From the NCBI GenBank assembly GCA_041650595.1, contig JBAZKW010000002.1, forward strand, positions 62,001 to 126,000: DNA of 64,000 bases, read 5' to 3'. Origin of the DNA: CALFCX01 sp041650595. Its GTDB lineage: Bacteria; Margulisbacteria; WOR-1; JAKLHX01. The notes under the pieces were generated by a model. That model had not been told where the DNA came from, did no database searches, and worked only from the letters and a program-made list of their open reading frames with translations. Below, piece after piece: positions 59,349 to 64,000 of the stretch. How positions within the stretch are numbered: position 1 is the first letter of the stretch; each line of letters begins with the position of its first letter. Made by a program: the position numbers and the translations under genes.

Positions 59349-59850
59349 AAATGCCTCCTCCTTTTTCAATTTCTTTTCTCAAAATCTCTTTTGCCCTGAA
59401 AAGATTCGACTTTACAGTGCCTTCCGAGATCTTCATGTATTTTGCTATATCGCTCATTTTTATCTCTTCCACCTCTGCCATTATCAATATAAGCTTCTGC
59501 TTCTGGTTCAATACTTTAAGCGGGGCCCATTTTCGTATATCCTCTTCTATCTCTTCGGGTTCCTGCGCTTTTTTAAATATATTCAGCTTTTCCACGACCT
59601 GTTCAAGCTTTAATAACCGTCCCTTTTTCCTGCCAAAATTAATCGCTTCGTTCACGGCGATCCTGAAAAGCCAGGTCCCTATGTCCGAATCTCCCCTGAA
59701 CCTGTCCAGGTTCTTATGTACCTTTAAGAAAATCTCTTGAAAAAGATCTTCCCTGTCATGACGGGCAGGAGCATATTTTGAAATAAGCCCCCAGATCTTG
59801 TCCTTGTACTTCGCATAAACCTGAGAAAAATCATATTTCATGCTCTTCAT
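59341..59850 (-). CDS. ECF-type RNA polymerase sigma factor (RpoE-like)
   Basis: 169 residues with sigma region 2 (DLFQEIFLKVHKNLDRFRGDSDIGTWLFRIAVNEAINFGRK) and region 4 (LNQKQKLILIMAEVEEIKMSDIAKYMKISEGTVKSNLFRAKEILRK). Group IV sigma factors direct transcription of envelope or metal stress genes. Its own promoter shows an ECF-type GGAACT/CGTCTAA pair, implying autoregulation; the -10 ends only four bases before the ATG at 59850, so the second ATG at 59841 (MKYDFS) may be the true start. Followed by the anti-sigma and the Spy-like gene. Confidence 0.93.
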   Translation of the reverse strand: MKSMKYDFSQVYAKYKDKIWGLISKYAPARHDREDLFQEIFLKVHKNLDRFRGDSDIGTWLFRIAVNEAINFGRKKGRLLKLEQVVEKLNIFKKAQEPEEIEEDIRKWAPLKVLNQKQKLILIMAEVEEIKMSDIAKYMKISEGTVKSNLFRAKEILRKEIEKGGGIYG

Positions 59851-59854
59851 ATTA

Positions 59855-59883
59855 TTAGACGGCTTTCGTATGATAAAAGTTCC
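59855..59883 (-). promoter_or_regulatory. Autoregulatory ECF sigma promoter
   Basis: Minus strand: GGAACT (59883-59878), 16-base spacer, CGTCTAA (59861-59855), close to the RpoE consensus GGAACTT/GTCTAA. Starts at or beside the sigma gene ATG. Confidence 0.75.
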
Positions 59884-59910
59884 TTATAAACACAGTACAA
59901 AATCAATCCT

Positions 59911-60129
59911 TTACTCCAATATCTCAACGGTTTTTTCTCTGCTCTTTTCCCCGGACACTATAATAACCGACCGTTTTCTTACATCAAAGTGCTCAGCCAA
60001 CGACTCTATGACCGCTTTGTTGGCCTTGCCGTCCACCGCAGGGCTTGTCACATAGACCTTTAAGCGGCCGTTTTCTTCGATTATCCGGTTCTTTGATGCC
60101 CTTGGGAAGACTTTGATATTAAGCTTCAT
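59911..60129 (-). CDS. DUF167 (YggU) family protein
   Basis: 72 residues matching the YggU/DUF167 family: LNIKVFPRASKNRIIEENGRLKVYVTSPAVDGKANKAVIESLAEHF. A small cytoplasmic alpha/beta protein of unknown function, widely conserved. Divergent from thpR with an 18-base gap that must hold both promoters; TAATAT ends 8 bases before this ATG. Confidence 0.9.
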   Translation of the reverse strand: MKLNIKVFPRASKNRIIEENGRLKVYVTSPAVDGKANKAVIESLAEHFDVRKRSVIIVSGEKSREKTVEILE

Positions 60130-60147
60130 TTGTGGTTATATTACCAT

Positions 60148-60663
60148 ATGAGGGTTTTTGTTGCGATAAAGGCCCCCGATAATATACGGTCTTTTGTGCT
60201 CCAAATCCAAAGATCTATTCCGCTTAATGTGCGCTGGATCCCTCCGGAAAATCTTCATGTAACATTATTGCCTCCATGGGAAGCCGATGAGCTTGAAACA
60301 GAAGCTATCGTTCAGAAACTTATGAAAATCGACCTCCCAAAGATCTCGACCAGGTTCAAAAGCGTCTCGTTCGGACCGTCACTAAAAGAACCGCGCCTTA
60401 TATGGTTGGCTGCACATCCTTCAAAAGAATTGGCAGCCTTAAAGAGCTGCATTGAAACTGCCTTAGAAATAAAATGTCCGGAAAGAGACTTTACCCCTCA
60501 CATCACCATTGCGAGGTTTAAACCCGGGGATTTTACAAAATTTAATATAAAAGACCTAAATATTGATATTGATTGGAACATGGAGATAGGCAGCTTTGCT
60601 TTGATACGATCAATGCTTACAAAAGAAGGCGCAATATACTCAACAATAAAAGAGATTGGATAG
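60148..60663 (+). CDS. thpR: RNA 2',3'-cyclic phosphodiesterase (2'-5' RNA ligase family)
   Basis: 171 residues with the two catalytic HxTx motifs of the 2H phosphoesterase fold: HVTLLP and HITIARF. Opens 2',3'-cyclic phosphates on RNA ends to 2'-phosphates. The start MRVFVAIKAPDN at 60148 is the family N-terminus; the frame is open six codons further. TATATT ends five bases before the ATG. Confidence 0.94.
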   Translation: MRVFVAIKAPDNIRSFVLQIQRSIPLNVRWIPPENLHVTLLPPWEADELETEAIVQKLMKIDLPKISTRFKSVSFGPSLKEPRLIWLAAHPSKELAALKSCIETALEIKCPERDFTPHITIARFKPGDFTKFNIKDLNIDIDWNMEIGSFALIRSMLTKEGAIYSTIKEIG

Positions 60664-60670
60664 CACAACG

Positions 60671-60711
60671 TGTCAATAAATATTGACACAACGGACTAAA
60701 AGTGCTACTAT
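60671..60711 (+). promoter_or_regulatory. ArsR operator and promoter of the arsenic operon
   Basis: TGTCAATAAATATTGACA (60671-60688) has perfect 7-bp arms and resembles ArsR-family operators. Its right arm contains the -35 TTGACA (60683-60688); a 17-base spacer leads to TACTAT (60706-60711), preceded by TGC. Only six bases remain to the arsR ATG, so repressor binding would cover the -35 and the transcript would be leaderless. Confidence 0.8.
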
Positions 60712-60717
60712 TCTTCT

Positions 60718-61011
60718 ATGAGGAAATGCCGCTGTTCATCTTTACCGCTAAACAAGCTTTGCAAATCTCTCAGGGCGATATCCGAAGAAAATCGACTGAA
60801 AATGCTTTGTTTTCTTAAGAACGGCAAAAAATGCGTCTGCGAAATAACCGCATTCCTTGAAATGCCGCACAATCTTGTCATACATCATCTCAATCAGATG
60901 AAGAAATCGGGAATAATCTCTTCGCAAAACAAGGGGAGATTCACATATTATCAGATTAATAAAAAAGAACTGGCAAAACAGCTGAATGTCTTGATCAAAA
61001 CATTGAATTAA
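60718..61011 (+). CDS. arsR: ArsR-family arsenic-responsive repressor
   Basis: 97-residue winged-helix repressor (SEENRLKMLCFLKNG, then MPHNLVIHHLNQMKKSGIISSQNKGRFTYYQI). The classical ArsR metal site ELCVCDL corresponds here to KKCVCEI with both cysteines, and three more cysteines lie in the N-terminal arm (RKCRCSS, LCK), so As(III)/Sb(III) binding is likely. First gene of arsR-arsC-permease-acr3/arsM; a palindromic operator overlaps its promoter. No Shine-Dalgarno. Confidence 0.93.
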   Translation: MRKCRCSSLPLNKLCKSLRAISEENRLKMLCFLKNGKKCVCEITAFLEMPHNLVIHHLNQMKKSGIISSQNKGRFTYYQINKKELAKQLNVLIKTLN

Positions 61012-61022
61012 GAGAGGGCCCG

Positions 61023-61442
61023 ATGAAAAAAGAGAAGGTATTGTTTGTATGTGTTTACAACAGTGTCCGGAGCCAAATGGCAGAAGGCTTGTTGAACCAT
61101 CTTGGGAAAGACCGGTTCGAGGCTGAAAGCGCAGGCTTGGAACCCGGAATATTAAGCCCGCTGGCCGTCGAAGCGATGAAAGAGATCGGGATAGAGATCT
61201 CCAACAACAAAACCAAGAACGTGCTTGATTTTCTTAAAATCGGCGACAAATACGGCCACATAATCACGGTATGCGATGCTGCAACGGCCGAAGAATGCCC
61301 AATATTTCCCGGCACCGCAAAGAAAATACACTGGAACTTTCGCGACCCATCGTCAATGGATTCCGTCAGAAAAGTGCGGGATGAGATAAAAGCAAAAATA
61401 GAAGAATTTATAAAGAAACAGTCAAAAAAGGAGGGCTCTTGA
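61023..61442 (+). CDS. arsC: Arsenate reductase, low-molecular-weight phosphatase type
   Basis: 139 residues; reduces arsenate to arsenite. The P-loop is FVCVYNSVRSQMAEG, CX5R intact, where most homologues have CxHNSxRS. Downstream cysteines typical of thioredoxin-coupled enzymes include ITVCDAATAEECP. Conserved aspartate in NFRDPSSMD. Start ATG at 61023 with GAGAGGG just before it. Feeds arsenite to the efflux/methylation genes that follow. Confidence 0.92.
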   Translation: MKKEKVLFVCVYNSVRSQMAEGLLNHLGKDRFEAESAGLEPGILSPLAVEAMKEIGIEISNNKTKNVLDFLKIGDKYGHIITVCDAATAEECPIFPGTAKKIHWNFRDPSSMDSVRKVRDEIKAKIEEFIKKQSKKEGS

Positions 61443-61443
61443 T

Positions 61444-62400
61444 TTGGATATATTTAAATGGCTGGCGGATCTACTAACTTATGACATACTCAAACTACAA
61501 AGAGGCGGACATTTTTCGGACAGCCTTAATTTTTTCCTTTATGATGTCCCGAAAATATACTTCCTTATAGTAACCGTTATCTTTGTTGTAGCAATTATAA
61601 GGACTTATCTTCCACCCGACAAAATAAAAAAGATTATCAGCGGAAAAGGTGAGTTTGTCGGCAATATACTTGCATCGGTACTGGGCATATTTATGCCGTT
61701 CTGCACTTGCTCGGCTATCCCTGTATTTCTAGGGATGCTCGAGTCCGGGATCCCTCTGGGCGTGACCATGTCGTTTTTGATATCCTCCCCTACCATAAAT
61801 GAAATAGCCGTTGTCATGCTGCTTGGCATGTTCGGATGGAAGGTAATGCTTACCTATATAATTAGCGGACTCACGATAGCAACGCTGGCGGGCTTTTTTA
61901 TCGGAAAACTAAAGATGGAAAAATATGTCGACGAAAAAGTCTCGGTCGGTTCTTCCTGTGCTCCGCAGACAGGCAGCTACAATTCATTCAAAGAACGCGT
62001 AGTTTATGCGGGAAATTACTCAATAGATACCTTTAGATGGATATGGCTTTATGTCATGGCAGGCATAGCCGTGGGAGCTCTTATTCACGGATATGTACCG
62101 GCAGATCTTCTTTCGACATACGCCGGCAAGAACAATCCTTTCGCAGTCATATTTGCCGTAATAGTTGGTGTTCCTGTCTACGCAAACTGCGCCGGAGCTA
62201 TCCCTGTTGCCCAGGCACTTATGGCAAAAGGGCTCCCTCTCGGAACATCTCTTGCTTTTCTTATGGCAGTTACGGGTCTTTCACTGCCGGAATTCTTAAT
62301 ACTCGGCCGAGTCTTAAAACCCAGACTTCTTTTCACATTCTTCGGTACGGTAGCGATAGGGATAATATTGACCGGATATCTGTTCAATTTTCTGTTTTAA
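61444..62400 (+). CDS. arsP: ArsP/DUF318-type permease
   Basis: 318-residue inner-membrane permease with about eight helices, in two repeats: FMPFCTCSAIPVFLGMLESGIP with SSPTINEIAVVMLL, and PVYANCAGAIPVAQALMAKGLP with SLPEFLILGRV. ArsP members export trivalent organoarsenicals, which fits the downstream methyltransferase domain. The start is TTG at 61444, nine bases after an AAGGAGG located in the end of arsC. Confidence 0.88.
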   Translation: MDIFKWLADLLTYDILKLQRGGHFSDSLNFFLYDVPKIYFLIVTVIFVVAIIRTYLPPDKIKKIISGKGEFVGNILASVLGIFMPFCTCSAIPVFLGMLESGIPLGVTMSFLISSPTINEIAVVMLLGMFGWKVMLTYIISGLTIATLAGFFIGKLKMEKYVDEKVSVGSSCAPQTGSYNSFKERVVYAGNYSIDTFRWIWLYVMAGIAVGALIHGYVPADLLSTYAGKNNPFAVIFAVIVGVPVYANCAGAIPVAQALMAKGLPLGTSLAFLMAVTGLSLPEFLILGRVLKPRLLFTFFGTVAIGIILTGYLFNFLF

Positions 62401-62435
62401 AAATATTCTGATATAAAAAGGAGGGGTAGATTAAA

Positions 62436-64000
62436 ATGGCCAAAACTGATACAGAATTAAAGCTTCCGTTTTTTGAAAGATATCTGACATTTTGGGTTCT
62501 GTTTTGTATTGTCGCAGGAGTAATTGTTGGAAGACTATTCCCTGCAGGCGTTTCTTTTTTAAGTGCAATGGAAATATCGCGGGTAAACATACCGGTTGCT
62601 GTCCTTATTTGGCTGATGATCTATCCAATGATGGTACAGATCGACTTTGGGAGCATTGTAAAGGCCGGCAAAAGCCCAAAAGGACTTATTGTAACCTTGG
62701 TTGTAAATTGGCTGATCAAACCGTTCACGATGGCGATCTTCGCCGTTATTTTCTTAAAATATGCTTTTGCGGTTTTTATTGATCCTGCTCTGGCCAGAGA
62801 ATATATCGCGGGCGCTATATTGTTGGGCGCCGCGCCCTGCACCGCCATGGTATTTGTCTGGAGTTATCTGACCAAGGGAAATCCCGCCTATACGCTAGTT
62901 CAGGTGGCGGTAAACGACCTTGTCATATTGGTCGCATTTGTGCCTATCGTCAAATTCCTTCTGGGAGTGAACCAGATAGAAGTTCCCTATGACACTTTAA
63001 TATATTCCACGATCCTGTTTGTTGTGATTCCTCTTTCCGGAGGATATCTATCGAGAGTTTATCTGTTAAAAGCAAAGGGGCAGGATTGGTTCGATAACGT
63101 ATTTTTAAAAGCTCTCAAACCGGTCACGATCATTGGGCTATTGCTTACGCTGGTCATTCTTTTTGCTTTCCAGGGAAATATAATAATCAGCAATCCTTTC
63201 CACATACTGCTTATCGCTGTGCCCCTGACGATCCAGACATATTTTATTTTCTTCATCGGATACCTGTGGTCTAAAAAGTGGCGGCTGTCTCACGATATCG
63301 CTTCTCCTGCCGCGATGATCGGCGCCAGCAATTTCTTTGAGCTGTCGGTGGCCGTGGCAATCTCCTTGTTCGGATTAAAGAGCGGCGCGGCGCTGGCGAC
63401 AGTAGTAGGAGTGCTCACGGAAGTCCCTATAATGCTTAGTCTGGTATATTTTTCAAATAAAACCCGTCATTGGTTTGATCATGGGAATATAAAGAATACG
63501 GTCCGTGAAAGTTATTCGAAAATGCTGAACACAGGATCATCGTGCGGTTGTTCCGGATCCTGCTGCGGCCCTGATAAAACCGCCGCAGAAATTAGTAAAG
63601 CTGTCGGATACAGTGATGACGAGATGAATGGTGCCCCTCAAGGCGCAAACCTCGGGTTCGGCTGCGGCAATCCTGTTGCGATAGCTTCTCTAAAAGAAGG
63701 TGAAACTGTCCTTGATCTTGGAAGCGGTGCAGGCTTTGACGCTTTTCTCTCAAGCCAAAAAGTCGGCCCGAGCGGGCACGTTATCGGCGTGGACATGACG
63801 CCTGACATGATAAAGAAGGCAAAAGAGAACGCATTAAAAGGCAACTACAGCAACGTGGAATTCCGGCTCGGAGAGATAGAAAAACTACCGGCCGATACCG
63901 GCTCAGTGGATGTGATCATCTCGAACTGCGTGATCAATCTTTCGCCCGACAAGAAAAAAGTTTTTAGTGAGGCATTCCGGGTACTTAGATCCGGAGGAAG
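62436..64000 (+). CDS. Acr3 arsenite efflux pump fused to ArsM arsenite methyltransferase (3' end missing)
   Basis: One open frame from ATG 62436 (AAGGAGGGG about ten bases before) to the window end. Residues 1-350 are an Acr3 transporter with ten helices, including LGAAPCTAMVFVWSYLTKG with the essential Cys and GASNFFELSVAVA. Without a stop it runs at about 63486 into ArsM: VRESYSKMLNTGSSCGCSG, GANLGFGCGNPVAIASL, SAM motif VLDLGSGAGFDAFL, GVDMTPDMIKKA and ISNCVINLSPDKKKV, with the arsenic-binding cysteines in place. A natural reading is that arsenite is either pumped out or methylated at the membrane. The C-terminus lies outside the window. Confidence 0.92.
   Translation, partial: MAKTDTELKLPFFERYLTFWVLFCIVAGVIVGRLFPAGVSFLSAMEISRVNIPVAVLIWLMIYPMMVQIDFGSIVKAGKSPKGLIVTLVVNWLIKPFTMAIFAVIFLKYAFAVFIDPALAREYIAGAILLGAAPCTAMVFVWSYLTKGNPAYTLVQVAVNDLVILVAFVPIVKFLLGVNQIEVPYDTLIYSTILFVVIPLSGGYLSRVYLLKAKGQDWFDNVFLKALKPVTIIGLLLTLVILFAFQGNIIISNPFHILLIAVPLTIQTYFIFFIGYLWSKKWRLSHDIASPAAMIGASNFFELSVAVAISLFGLKSGAALATVVGVLTEVPIMLSLVYFSNKTRHWFDHGNIKNTVRESYSKMLNTGSSCGCSGSCCGPDKTAAEISKAVGYSDDEMNGAPQGANLGFGCGNPVAIASLKEGETVLDLGSGAGFDAFLSSQKVGPSGHVIGVDMTPDMIKKAKENALKGNYSNVEFRLGEIEKLPADTGSVDVIISNCVINLSPDKKKVFSEAFRVLRSGG

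Overview
The window is bacterial chromosome from a diderm (outer-membrane) organism. It carries a BamA-type Omp85 protein, a TamB-like AsmA-family protein, a LapA-domain protein and several proteins ending as outer-membrane barrels, together with LytR-CpsA-Psr and PASTA-type genes more familiar from cell-wall-rich lineages. The mixture, the modest GC content, the many lineage-restricted secreted proteins and the scattered short palindromes (LPAGRQ-type, GC-rich and AT-rich inverted repeats) look like an uncultured candidate phylum of the Saganbacteria/Margulisbacteria or Elusimicrobia/Omnitrophica kind. That placement is an inference: there is no rRNA gene here to settle it.

Layout. 1-3.1 kb: the end of a sodium:solute symporter with a 35-residue partner, then a secreted subtilase. 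3.2-9.7 kb: a 1308-residue repeat-containing outer-membrane protein, a small orphan gene and a large sensor kinase. 9.8-18.4 kb: an SMC-like ATPase with no visible hinge, a phosphodiester glycosidase, PolX, a DJ-1/PfpI protein, a site-2 protease, an LCP protein and SSB. 18.4-24.6 kb: a deacetylase/glycoside-hydrolase lipoprotein, HisG and two paralogous unknown exported proteins. 24.7-30.5 kb: a small helical protein with a response regulator and kinase, then Pgi, ParB, ParA and RsmG. 30.5-42.5 kb, mostly minus strand: BamA, TamB, LapA, RuvB, a lytic transglycosylase and PcrA. 42.6-49 kb: TlyA, NAD kinase, a 1276-residue unknown protein and a two-gene operon of tiny unknown proteins. 49.1-58 kb: CarA, a kinase-like protein, a PASTA protein, Rpe, RibD, a UbiA-type prenyltransferase, PyrB, AckA and a GlmU-like protein. 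58-64 kb: a GIY-YIG ORF next to tRNA-Gln, an ECF sigma/anti-sigma/Spy stress module, small housekeeping genes and an arsenic operon running off the end.

Regulation is unusually readable. Four promoters (23.1, 24.6, 48.5 and 49.0 kb) share the same architecture, GAAA then exactly 17 bases then CGATAWAT, which resembles sigma-28 (FliA/SigD) promoters. All four drive genes of unknown function, so they appear to define an undescribed regulon. Two further promoters (GGAACT, 16-17 bases, [CT]GTCTAA) define an ECF regulon made of the sigma factor, its anti-sigma and a Spy/CpxP-like protein. Many other genes have an extended -10 box (TGNTATAAT-like) ending only 6-10 bases before the ATG, which points to leaderless transcription, while others such as ssb, parB and spy use strong Shine-Dalgarno sites.

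Other unusual features are an in-frame Acr3-ArsM fusion, a kinase-like protein lacking the HRD aspartate and split from its PASTA domains, a GIY-YIG gene flanked by a broken 5' copy and an intact copy of tRNA-Gln, and an identical 20-bp palindrome inserted in frame in two unrelated genes.
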